This document shows, in pieces, positions 1-6,566 of a stretch of 6,818 nucleotides of DNA. The position numbers and the translations under genes were made by a program. Position 1 is the stretch's first letter. Each line of letters opens with the position of its first letter. The DNA comes from Desulfuromonas sp. (lineage in GTDB: Bacteria > Desulfobacterota > Desulfuromonadia > Desulfuromonadales > SZUA-401): the NCBI GenBank assembly GCA_002869605.1, contig PKUI01000009.1, positions 1 through 6,818 of the forward strand. Reading direction: 5' to 3'. The notes beneath the pieces were generated by a model that saw nothing but the letters and a program-made list of their open reading frames with translations, searched no databases and had not been told where the DNA came from.

Positions 1-34
1 TCTACAGCCGGATTGTGAACGGGCGAAAAGGGAG

Positions 35-1489
35 CTAGAAAGAGGCAAGGGCAGACTTGACCTTGACGGACAGCTCCGAAGCGGGAAACCGTTGCAGGAA
101 AAGCCGATAGGTGTTCTCGGCAGCCTCAAGCTGCCCCTGGTCATGCAACACCCTCCCCTCCCCATATAGGGCCTTCTCGGCCCATTCAGCCTCGACCTGA
201 GGGGTTTCATAGAGGAGACGAAAGCTTCGGGTAGCCTGGGCCCAGTTCCCCTGTCGCACCAGCAGACTAGCGAGGTGATAATGGAGTGAAGGCTTGAGGG
301 GCATCCCGTAACGGTTCAGGTACTCAACGAAAACCTCACACGCCTGCTTGACGTCCTTGCGTAGCAACAGGCCGAGCGCCTTGGCGTAGAGTTCGCGCCC
401 CTCCGGGGATTTCTCGTAACGCGACTTGGCCCGTGCCAGGTGCAGCAAGGCGGTCAGGTTTTCCGGCTCGACTTCGAGCGCCTTGCGCAGCGACTTCTGA
501 CGGCTATCATGACTGATGATTTCTCGCGGATTGACCCGCACCCCACGCTCGAGGTGGCGTTCGCCCACCCCCTCCCGCTGCAGTTTAAACCAGAAACCCG
601 CGGCAATACCGGCCAGCATCCCACCAACATGCACCCAGTGCGCGGTCCGCGAAAGATAGACCCCGGCAACCTGGTAGATGCCGTGGGTCAGATCGAGCAG
701 AAAAAACAGGCTGATCACCGCCAGGGCGTTGACGCGAACCTTAAGGTTGAGGGGGAACAACAACGAGATCAGTCCGAGCAGGGGGAGCGGAAAAACCAGG
801 GTCTTGAAATAGCAGCGCACCGCGAACAGCCCCATCAGGCCGGAGATGGCCCCGGAGGCACCGAGGCAATGGAGGGTCTTATCCTGAAACGCATACATCA
901 CCCATGCCCCGAGCAGGTTCCCGGCCACGCCGCTGGCCAGGTAAATCAGCGCAAAGCGCAAGGCGCCGATGCGGCGCTCGAGCACCGCGCCGACCGCCCA
1001 CAGGAACATCATGTTCCCCCACAGGTGCCCCTGGCTACCATGTAGAAACAGCGAGCTGAAAAGGCTGAGCGGAACGTTGAGCAGGGTCGGTGCGTGGGGC
1101 AAGAATAGCAGGGAGTCCTCAACAAACTTGCCGGCGTGCGGTTGGAACCCGTAGAAGACCACCACGTTGACGAAGATCAGCAAGTAGGTAAACCAGCTGA
1201 ACCCTTCCTTGCGCCACTCCCCCTCGGCGTAGACCACCGGCACGATGGCCAGGTTATCGAGGATAACCCTGAAAGTACTACGTCCGGTGGTGGAGGCCCG
1301 ATAGTAGGCGAACAGCAGCAGGTAAACCGGGGCGAACAGAAAGCCGAACAGCAAAAACGGTACAATGTTGCGAATGAAACTGCGCAGCAACAGGATAGCA
1401 CCGAGCAGCAGTCCCATCTTGAGCAGAAACGCCTGCTCCTCATGCTCGGCGAAATAGTCGGCAAGTTTTTCGATCCAGCGCTCCAGCAT
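35..1489 (-). CDS. Rhomboid family intramembrane serine protease with C-terminal TPR-like domain
   Basis: Predicted membrane protease that cleaves transmembrane segments of client proteins inside the lipid bilayer; the client is unknown. The 484-residue protein shows the rhomboid core at about residues 97-304. The TM2 motif HGSQGHLWGN carries His155 and Asn159, which would stabilise the oxyanion. GASG carries the nucleophile Ser212, and HWVHVGG in the last core helix carries the catalytic His287. The Ser/His dyad is therefore complete and the enzyme should be active. Before the core lie about 95 residues with a hydrophobic stretch (about 22-62) that could form one or two extra membrane segments. 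After the core, residues 335-484 are soluble, helical and TPR-like, with repeated patterns such as GNWAQATRSFRLLYE and GQLEAAENTYRLFLQRFP. The tail probably binds a partner or substrate. The ATG at 1489 is chosen because a strong Shine-Dalgarno sits just upstream. The gene is divergent from the potassium operon. The family call is firm; the role is unknown. Confidence 0.93.
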   Translation of the reverse strand: MLERWIEKLADYFAEHEEQAFLLKMGLLLGAILLLRSFIRNIVPFLLFGFLFAPVYLLLFAYYRASTTGRSTFRVILDNLAIVPVVYAEGEWRKEGFSWFTYLLIFVNVVVFYGFQPHAGKFVEDSLLFLPHAPTLLNVPLSLFSSLFLHGSQGHLWGNMMFLWAVGAVLERRIGALRFALIYLASGVAGNLLGAWVMYAFQDKTLHCLGASGAISGLMGLFAVRCYFKTLVFPLPLLGLISLLFPLNLKVRVNALAVISLFFLLDLTHGIYQVAGVYLSRTAHWVHVGGMLAGIAAGFWFKLQREGVGERHLERGVRVNPREIISHDSRQKSLRKALEVEPENLTALLHLARAKSRYEKSPEGRELYAKALGLLLRKDVKQACEVFVEYLNRYGMPLKPSLHYHLASLLVRQGNWAQATRSFRLLYETPQVEAEWAEKALYGEGRVLHDQGQLEAAENTYRLFLQRFPASELSVKVKSALASF

Positions 1490-1495
1490 TTCGCC

Positions 1496-1503
1496 CCTCC
1501 TAA
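1496..1503 (-). promoter_or_regulatory. Shine-Dalgarno site of the rhomboid gene
   Basis: On the minus strand TTAGGAGG lies six bases before the ATG at 1489. It is a near-perfect anti-16S match at good spacing and fixes this start. Confidence 0.8.
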
Positions 1504-1562
1504 GAGCCTCGTCACGCCCTGCTATTACTTAAAGAAAAGCCCGGGACCGAATGACCACGTGC

Positions 1563-1591
1563 TTGACCGAGTGTAGATTACCCCCTAATAG
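1563..1591 (+). promoter_or_regulatory. Candidate promoter for the potassium operon (distal)
   Basis: TTGACC (1563-1568, five of six matches to the sigma70 -35 consensus) is followed after 17 bases by TAATAG (1586-1591, a weak three-of-six -10). If used, the message would have a leader of nearly 300 bases. The weak -10 makes this a tentative call. Confidence 0.2.
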
Positions 1592-1670
1592 ATCGTCTCG
1601 ACTTCATCAAAACTCTTTGAGGGAGAATCAAGTGTATCGCTAGGTCCATTTCCAAAACCGTAGACAGCCA

Positions 1671-1702
1671 TTCACCCCCAAAAAGACAATCTCGTATACA
1701 AT
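1671..1702 (+). promoter_or_regulatory. Candidate promoter for the potassium operon (proximal)
   Basis: TTCACC (1671-1676) is followed after 18 bases by TATACA (1695-1700). This runs into TACAAT (1697-1702), itself five of six to the -10 consensus but at a longer spacing of 20. It is the best -10-like sequence before the potassium genes and would give a leader of roughly 180 bases. Motif inspection only. Confidence 0.3.
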
Positions 1703-1727
1703 TACCACAACAGCACATCGACAAAAA

Positions 1728-1743
1728 CCCCTAAAAAACGGGG
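1728..1743. terminator. Weak terminator-like hairpin in the potassium operon leader
   Basis: CCCC (1728-1731) can pair with GGGG (1740-1743) across an eight-base A-rich loop. A-rich sequence precedes it, and CTTTAATTTT follows on the plus strand. On the minus strand the same stem is followed by five T. The four-pair stem is short for an intrinsic terminator. It could be a relic, a weak attenuator between the proximal promoter and the potassium gene, or chance. Confidence 0.2.
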
Positions 1744-1888
1744 CTTTAATTTTAACATTCAACACCCGTCGCCTTCCCGTCACGCCCGCCCCGTCGGCAG
1801 CGAACCAAGGTGCCCCCCCCAAACGGACCCCGGTCCCGGCCACACTTTTGAGGTTGCCTTCGACACCACGCAGCAGTAGCATCGGCGC

Positions 1889-3274
1889 ATGATGAAAATA
1901 GCATCCCGCTCATCTTCGTTCTCGCTGCAAAAGCTCTCCCCCCACCAGGTCCTGCTGCTCTATTACGCGGCGGGGATCCTGCTGGGAGCTGTTCTTCTCA
2001 TGCTACCGGTGGCATCGCGCACCACCCCGCTCCCCTTCCTCGACGCGCTGTTCACGGCGACCTCGGCGCAGTGCGTCACCGGCCTGGTGGTGGTCGATAC
2101 CGGCAGCCAGTTCACCCTCTTCGGGCAACTGGTCATCCTCACCCTGATTCAGATCGGGGGCCTGGGAATCACCACCTTCTCAGTCTACCTGTTCTACTAC
2201 CTGCGCCTCGGCGTCGGCCACAGCGGCCGCATGCTGATCCACGAGACCCTGCTCCACTCACCGATCGACTCGGTACGGGAGCTGATCCGCGACATCCTGA
2301 TTCTGACGCTGGCGATCGAGGGGCTGGGGGCGTTCGCCCTGGCCTGGAGCTTTATCCCGGAATTCGGCTGGCTCAAGGGGAGCTACTACGCGCTCTTCCA
2401 CGCCGTCTCGGCGTTCTGCAACGCCGGCTTCGCCCTGTTCCCCGACAGCCTGTGCGCCTACCGATCATCGCCGCTGGTCAACATCACGCTGATAAGCCTG
2501 ATCACCCTCGGCGGCATCGGCTTTCTGGTTATCCGCGAGCTGCTCGCTCGGCTCAAGCCGCCCAACGGTCCACGCCGCCGCCTGACCCTGCACACCCGCC
2601 TGGTACTCTGGACCAGTCTGGCCCTCACCTGCGGCGGCGCCATCGCCCTCTACCTGCTCGAGCGACCGGCCTCCTTCAGCAGCTTCGGGGTCGCGGAGCA
2701 GATCTGGTCAGCCCTGTTCCAATCGGTGAGCGCCCGCACCGCCGGCTTCAACTCCGTCGACCTCAGCATGCTCGAGATCCCGAGCCTGTTCCTGATCATG
2801 TTCCTGATGTTCATCGGCGCCTCGCCCGGTTCAAGCGGCGGCGGCATCAAGACCACCAGCCTGGCACTGTTCATTGCGATCCTGCACAGCCGGCTGAAGG
2901 GGAACCCGCACACCAACATCTTCCGGCGCACCATTCCGGCCGAAGCCGAAACCAAGGTGCTCTCGCTGGTGATGCTGGCGATGCTGATTTTGGGTGTCTC
3001 AATCTTCTCACTGCTCACCATCCAACTCAGCGGCCTGTCGTTCAGCGACAGCCGCGGGGCGTTCATGGACTTTGTCTTCGAAGCGGTCTCGGCCTTCGGT
3101 ACCGTCGGCCTGACGGTCGGAGGGAGCGCCAAGCTGCTGCCGGCAGGCAAACTACTTATCATTTTGCTGATGTTCATCGGCCGGGTCGGGCTGCTGACCG
3201 TCGCCTTTGCCATCCTGCAACGACGTCGGGAGCACGCGCTCCGCTACGCGGAAGAAAACATCATGATCGGCTAA
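1889..3274 (+). CDS. ktrB: TrkH/KtrB-type potassium uptake membrane subunit
   Basis: Forms the inner-membrane potassium-translocating pore of a Trk/Ktr system, usually driven by membrane potential and, in Ktr systems, by sodium. The 461-residue protein carries all four pore-loop filters of the superfamily: CVTG (62-65), CNAG (177-180), RTAG (283-286) and GTVG (404-407), each with the invariant glycine. The small-residue gating loop GASPGSSGGGIKTTS (310-324) and the GRVGLLT signature (431-437) are also present. The length is nearer to KtrB (about 450) than to E. coli TrkH (483), and the partner next door is a short KtrA-like protein, so Ktr-type is favoured; an annotation as TrkH would be equally fair. 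The ATG at 1889 is the first after an in-frame TAG at 1877, with a second ATG directly after it. No Shine-Dalgarno is visible before it. First gene of the operon, 22 bases before its regulator. Confidence 0.93.
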   Translation: MMKIASRSSSFSLQKLSPHQVLLLYYAAGILLGAVLLMLPVASRTTPLPFLDALFTATSAQCVTGLVVVDTGSQFTLFGQLVILTLIQIGGLGITTFSVYLFYYLRLGVGHSGRMLIHETLLHSPIDSVRELIRDILILTLAIEGLGAFALAWSFIPEFGWLKGSYYALFHAVSAFCNAGFALFPDSLCAYRSSPLVNITLISLITLGGIGFLVIRELLARLKPPNGPRRRLTLHTRLVLWTSLALTCGGAIALYLLERPASFSSFGVAEQIWSALFQSVSARTAGFNSVDLSMLEIPSLFLIMFLMFIGASPGSSGGGIKTTSLALFIAILHSRLKGNPHTNIFRRTIPAEAETKVLSLVMLAMLILGVSIFSLLTIQLSGLSFSDSRGAFMDFVFEAVSAFGTVGLTVGGSAKLLPAGKLLIILLMFIGRVGLLTVAFAILQRRREHALRYAEENIMIG

Positions 3275-3284
3275 AAGCCGGTCA

Positions 3285-3290
3285 GGGAGG
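3285..3290 (+). promoter_or_regulatory. Shine-Dalgarno site of the RCK regulator gene
   Basis: GGGAGG lies six bases before the ATG at 3297, within the 22-base gap after the upstream stop codon. It is a strong ribosome-binding site and contrasts with the absence of one before the first gene of the operon. Confidence 0.8.
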
Positions 3291-3296
3291 AACACT

Positions 3297-3947
3297 ATGG
3301 GACGTTTCTGCGTCATCGGCCTGGGCAATTTCGGCTTTCACATGGCCCGGGAACTTTACGCCGACAATCATGAAGTGATCGCCATCGACATGAATCGCGA
3401 GCGGGTGCAGCGCATCAGCAACGACTCCTCCTACGCGATCCTGGGCGACGCCGCCAACAAGGAGTTCCTCGCCGGCCAGGGGATTGCCGAGATGGACGCG
3501 GTGATTGTCTCGACCGGGGAACGGAGTCACCTCGCGACCCTGATCACCCTCTACCTGAAGGAGTTGAAGGTCAAAAACATTGTGGTCAAGGCGGTCAACG
3601 AAGACCATGGCCGCATCCTCGACCGGGTGGGCGCCCACGAGGTCATCTTCCCCGAGAAGGACATGGCGGTGAAGATCGCCACCAACCTGTCACGCCCCAA
3701 CGTCCTTGACACCCTGGAACTCGGCGACAACCTGACCATCGCCGAGATCGCCCCTCCCGCAAGCTTCATCGGCAAAAGCCTGATCGAGCTCGACCTGCGC
3801 AAAAAACACAACATCAACGTCATCGCCATCAAGGATGTGTTGACCGATGTGTCGACGACCTTCATCGACCCCAACCACCAGCTGCGTGACAGCGACCTGC
3901 TGGTGCTCATCGGCAACCCCGTCGACATCCAGAAGATCGACAACTAA
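3297..3947 (+). CDS. ktrA: TrkA/KtrA-type potassium channel regulator (single RCK unit)
   Basis: Cytoplasmic gating subunit expected to form a ring under the KtrB pore and open or close it on binding adenine nucleotides. At 216 residues it has one RCK_N plus one RCK_C domain, as in KtrA (about 220), whereas E. coli TrkA (458) has two copies. Residues 1-130 form a Rossmann fold. The dinucleotide motif GLGNFG (8-13) follows the first strand, and an acidic Asp31 at the end of the second strand (VIAID) is the usual ribose contact. Residues about 135-216 match RCK_C, with the typical segments FIGKSLIELDLRKKHNINV and DSDLLVLIG. The gene follows the pore gene by 22 bases, has its own strong Shine-Dalgarno, and ends just before a strong terminator. 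Whether it prefers ATP/ADP or NAD(H), or binds c-di-AMP, cannot be decided here. Confidence 0.93.
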   Translation: MGRFCVIGLGNFGFHMARELYADNHEVIAIDMNRERVQRISNDSSYAILGDAANKEFLAGQGIAEMDAVIVSTGERSHLATLITLYLKELKVKNIVVKAVNEDHGRILDRVGAHEVIFPEKDMAVKIATNLSRPNVLDTLELGDNLTIAEIAPPASFIGKSLIELDLRKKHNINVIAIKDVLTDVSTTFIDPNHQLRDSDLLVLIGNPVDIQKIDN

Positions 3948-3965
3948 CCGTTTTCACCAGACAAA

Positions 3966-4000
3966 AAAAGCCTCCGCAGCGTAATGCCGCGGAGGCTTTT
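3966..4000. terminator. Bidirectional Rho-independent terminator
   Basis: AAAAGCCTCCGC (3966-3977) pairs perfectly over 12 bases with GCGGAGGCTTTT (3989-4000). The loop of 11 bases can form two further inner G-C pairs. Seven A precede the G of the stem and four T follow its last C, so the RNA of either strand has a GC-rich hairpin followed by a U run. It lies between the convergent ends of the potassium operon (stop at 3947) and the phosphate transporter gene (stop at 4026), and serves both. Confidence 0.93.
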
Positions 4001-4025
4001 GTGTTTGACCCTCAACAGAAGATGG

Positions 4026-6284
4026 CTAGTCCTTGGAGCGCAACGACTCCTCGATCTGGCCAAACGACTCGTCGAAGATTTCCAGCAGCTCCAGGTTCTG
4101 CTTGGAGAGCATCATCGCGTTACCGACGATGGCATAGTAGAGGATGCTGAGGCGGGTCTTGGAGGTGATCTCCTTGATCCTCGGTAGCTGCCGCTCGTTG
4201 AGCTCGTTGGCAAAGGTGCGCAAGTCCAAATCGAGCTCGCGCAGTTTTTCCAGGTCGGTGGTCTGCATGCGATCGAAGGTCTTCTCGACCTCACCAAGGA
4301 TCACACCGAGTTTGGCACGCACCTGCTCCAGCTCGTCAATTTGCTCCGGGAGCAGCCCCTTGTGGTGATTACCGATGTGGGTGTAGGCACGCAGCACGAT
4401 ATCACGATGGCCGTCGGAGAGCTTCTGCAGGCGCCGGATGGTCTGCGGGTACTTGTGCGACACGTCCACCCCCTGCTGATCGAGCAGACGCATCGCCTTG
4501 AAAACATTCGCGATGATGATGTTCGACCACTGCTGGGTTTTAATCAGCTTCTTGCGCTCGACCCCGACCAGGTCAAAGTTCTGCGTAAACAGCCCTTCCA
4601 GGGTCTTGTCGAGAGACTCGTGAATTTCCTTAAGCAGAAAACTCATATGCTTGAAGGTGGTCTCGATGCACTCGCGCGGATCCTTGACCTTTTCGAGGTT
4701 GAAGACCTCTTCCTTCTCCTCGTCTTTCTCTTTGGCGCGATGCTTACGATGGGTGTTGACGATCATGAACAGGGCGAAGCCCGCCAGCAACACCACCCCG
4801 AAACCGCTGGCATAAAAGATAACGGTCGCAAACAGGGCGGCAAACGTCGAGGCGATAACCGCGGTCATGAACCAGCCGCCAACTACGGTCAGCACCCCGG
4901 TCACACGATAGACCGCGCTCTCGCGCCCCCAGGCCTTGTCGGCAAACGAGGATCCCATGGCGACCATAAAGGTGACGTAGGTGGTGGAAAGCGGCAGCTT
5001 GTTGGAGGTCGCATAGGAAACCACGGCGCTGGCGACCATCAGGTTGACCGAGGCACGCAACAGGTCGAAGGAAGCCCCCGTGCCGGCCTCGGCCTTCGGA
5101 GCGTTATCCGGGTCTAGGCGATGCCGGACCACGCTGCGCAGGCTCTCCGGAAAAAACGACTTGACCGTGTCAACCGTGTTGAGCACCAGGCGTACAATCG
5201 CCCGAGACAGGAAGATCGACTCGAAGCGCTCCTGACCCTCCTCCTGCGCGCTGAGGTTGAGCGAGGTTGAGGTGACGGTGCGCGCCTTGCGCGACAGCAG
5301 CATGGTCAGCACCATGATGCCCCCGGCGATCATCAGGTACATGGTTTCGGCAGGGACCTTCTTAGCCAGCGCGCCCATGGTAACGGTCAACGGCGCGTCG
5401 GTCGCCATCGCCGAGGAGTAGGCGTGAACCCCGGCCAGCGGTACTCCGATGAAGTTGACCAGGTCGTTGGCGGCAAAGGCCATCGCCAGGGCGAAGGTGC
5501 CGACCAACACAATCGGCTTGAGGATATCGAACTTAAGCACCTGCAGGATCGCGAGCAGAATCGCCGACACGACAAAGATGATCGCGATCATCAGCAGCCA
5601 GTTGGTCTTGAGCCAGGCGAGATCCGCCTTGCTCATGAAGGTCGCCCCCTTGGCCCCCTTGACCAGAATAAAGTAGGTGATCGACGACATCGCCAGGCCG
5701 CCCCACAACGCACCGTAGCGCTTGATCCGTTGCTGGTAGTCAAAGGTGAACAGCAGGCGGGTCAGAAACTGCACCAGGGCGCCGAAGACAAACGACACCG
5801 CAACCGAGAGCAGGATACCGAGTATGATGGTAATCGCCTTGGCGGTATTGATGTACTGCACGATGGTCACGATGCTGTCACCCGCCTGGGCGATCTTGAG
5901 CAGCGACACCGCCACCGCGGCACCGAGCAGTTCAAAGACGATCGATACCGTGGTCGAGGTCGGCAGACCATAGGTATTGAACTGGTCGAGCAGGATGATG
6001 TCGGTGAGCATAACGGCGAGGAAGATCGTCAGCAGTTCCGGCATGGTAAAGAACTGCGGATGGAAAATACCTTTACGTGCCACCTCCATCATGCCGCTGG
6101 AGAAGAGGACTCCGGCAATGATACCGAGACTCGCGACCAGCATGATCACGGTACGCGGAGCGACGCGCGAGCCGATCGAGGGGGTTAGAAAGTTGACCGC
6201 GTCGTTACTGACACCAACCACAATGTCGAAAACAGCAATCAAAACGAGAATACCGACACCGATCATCAGAAATTCTGTGCCCAT
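4026..6284 (-). CDS. pit: PiT-family inorganic phosphate transporter with PhoU-like C-terminal domain
   Basis: Inner-membrane phosphate permease, probably a symporter using protons or sodium. The two inverted PiT halves are both visible. The first has GVSNDAVN (24-31) and GLPTSTT (106-112). The second has FAANDLVNFIG (270-280) and KLPLSTTYVT (429-438). The Asn-Asp pairs and Ser-Thr-Thr motifs are the conserved phosphate and cation binding elements. A soluble loop (about 332-405) separates membrane blocks, and the last membrane segments end near 510. A charged Lys/Glu linker (512-527) then leads to about 225 helical cytoplasmic residues (530-752) resembling a PhoU-like helical bundle, which probably senses or gates. 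At 752 residues it is much longer than E. coli PitA (499); the extra length is mostly loop and tail. The ATG at 6284 has only a weak AAAGGG 12 bases upstream. A second in-frame Met at residue 7 has no better site. Single gene, convergent with the potassium operon. Confidence 0.92.
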   Translation of the reverse strand: MGTEFLMIGVGILVLIAVFDIVVGVSNDAVNFLTPSIGSRVAPRTVIMLVASLGIIAGVLFSSGMMEVARKGIFHPQFFTMPELLTIFLAVMLTDIILLDQFNTYGLPTSTTVSIVFELLGAAVAVSLLKIAQAGDSIVTIVQYINTAKAITIILGILLSVAVSFVFGALVQFLTRLLFTFDYQQRIKRYGALWGGLAMSSITYFILVKGAKGATFMSKADLAWLKTNWLLMIAIIFVVSAILLAILQVLKFDILKPIVLVGTFALAMAFAANDLVNFIGVPLAGVHAYSSAMATDAPLTVTMGALAKKVPAETMYLMIAGGIMVLTMLLSRKARTVTSTSLNLSAQEEGQERFESIFLSRAIVRLVLNTVDTVKSFFPESLRSVVRHRLDPDNAPKAEAGTGASFDLLRASVNLMVASAVVSYATSNKLPLSTTYVTFMVAMGSSFADKAWGRESAVYRVTGVLTVVGGWFMTAVIASTFAALFATVIFYASGFGVVLLAGFALFMIVNTHRKHRAKEKDEEKEEVFNLEKVKDPRECIETTFKHMSFLLKEIHESLDKTLEGLFTQNFDLVGVERKKLIKTQQWSNIIIANVFKAMRLLDQQGVDVSHKYPQTIRRLQKLSDGHRDIVLRAYTHIGNHHKGLLPEQIDELEQVRAKLGVILGEVEKTFDRMQTTDLEKLRELDLDLRTFANELNERQLPRIKEITSKTRLSILYYAIVGNAMMLSKQNLELLEIFDESFGQIEESLRSKD

Positions 6285-6296
6285 GGATATCTACAA

Positions 6297-6302
6297 CCCT
6301 TT
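6297..6302 (-). promoter_or_regulatory. Weak Shine-Dalgarno of the phosphate transporter gene
   Basis: On the minus strand AAAGGG sits 12 bases before the ATG, which is longer than ideal. It directly abuts the 3' arm of a small hairpin, so folding could influence its accessibility. Confidence 0.35.
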
Positions 6303-6339
6303 CCGCCACTGGCGGGTCTCTGCCGCTAACACAACGGCA
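6303..6339 (-). promoter_or_regulatory. Tandem hairpins in the phosphate transporter leader
   Basis: Read on the minus strand, TGCCG (6339-6335) can pair with CGGCA (6325-6321) over a nine-base loop. Nine bases later CCGCC (6315-6311) pairs with GGCGG (6307-6303) over a three-base loop. The second stem ends exactly at the AAAGGG ribosome-binding candidate. They may modulate translation or message stability. There is no match to a named riboswitch that I recognise. Confidence 0.3.
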
Positions 6340-6394
6340 AGAACACCTAGAATGATCACCATCTCGCAGGGAGATAACAATCGACTTGCGAAAT

Positions 6395-6423
6395 ACTATA
6401 CCGTAAAAACCCGGCCAGCCTAA
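6395..6423 (-). promoter_or_regulatory. Candidate promoter of the phosphate transporter gene
   Basis: On the minus strand TATAGT (6400-6395) is five of six to the -10 consensus. The hexamer 17 bases upstream, TTAGGC (6423-6418), is a poor -35, so an activator may be needed if this is used. The start would lie about 100 bases before the coding region, upstream of the tandem hairpins. No clear Pho box (direct repeats of TGTCA type) is visible nearby. Confidence 0.35.
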
Positions 6424-6432
6424 TCGAAAGGG

Positions 6433-6441
6433 ACCGTCGGT
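6433..6441. promoter_or_regulatory. Small palindrome upstream of the phosphate transporter promoter
   Basis: ACCG-T-CGGT is a perfect inverted repeat with one central base. It lies nine bases beyond the candidate -35 at 6418-6423, a position where an activator could bind. The short length means chance occurrence is likely. Confidence 0.15.
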
Positions 6442-6566
6442 TCACCTGAGAAGTTCCCCAAGGAGCACCCCCCTTGAAACCGGATACGCCACAGTCCGCT
6501 TCATCACTGGGCATGCTATATAGGTGCGCAATGTTAGGATCATATTAGGCCACAATTTTTTTCCTG

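Larger units (their letters stand above)
1490..1888. other. Divergent intergenic region between rhomboid and potassium genes
   Basis: This stretch has no credible gene. The half nearer the rhomboid gene (about 1510-1760) is relatively AT-rich and must hold the minus-strand rhomboid promoter, for which I see no clear -35/-10 pair. It also holds candidate plus-strand promoters. The half nearer the potassium gene (about 1765-1888) is strongly C-rich on the plus strand, with an eight-C run at 1813-1820 and a GGACC-CC-GGTCC inverted repeat at 1825-1836. An open minus-strand frame of about 80 codons here (1640-1882) lacks protein-like character and is not called. Confidence 0.6.

Noticed and set aside
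440..1045. A 201-codon plus-strand open frame opposite the rhomboid gene
   Set aside because: Antisense to an intact rhomboid core with catalytic residues; the product is Gln/His/Pro-rich and has no recognisable domain.
1640..1882. An 80-codon minus-strand open frame in the divergent intergenic region
   Set aside because: No good ribosome-binding site, no recognisable domain, and it reads through the C-rich leader and across the candidate promoter and hairpin of the potassium operon.
2071..3378. A 435-codon plus-strand open frame overlapping the potassium pore gene
   Set aside because: Its product is rich in Arg, Pro, His and Gln with no membrane or domain signature, as expected for an out-of-frame reading of GC-rich coding DNA. 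The overlapping frame has all TrkH/KtrB motifs.
4341..6188. Long plus-strand open frames (4341-5117 and 5424-6188) opposite the phosphate transporter gene
   Set aside because: Their products are low-complexity, rich in Gly, Asp, His, Gln and Arg, and antisense to a gene with clear PiT motifs. They are composition shadows.
6480..6500. Sigma54-like -24/-12 element on the minus strand (TGGCGTATCCGGTT)
   Set aside because: The TGGC half is present, but the essential GC at the -12 position is missing, so the match is not credible.
6285..6566. Pho box upstream of the phosphate transporter
   Set aside because: I searched by eye for paired TGTCA-type direct repeats and saw none; phosphate control by PhoB cannot be supported from this sequence.
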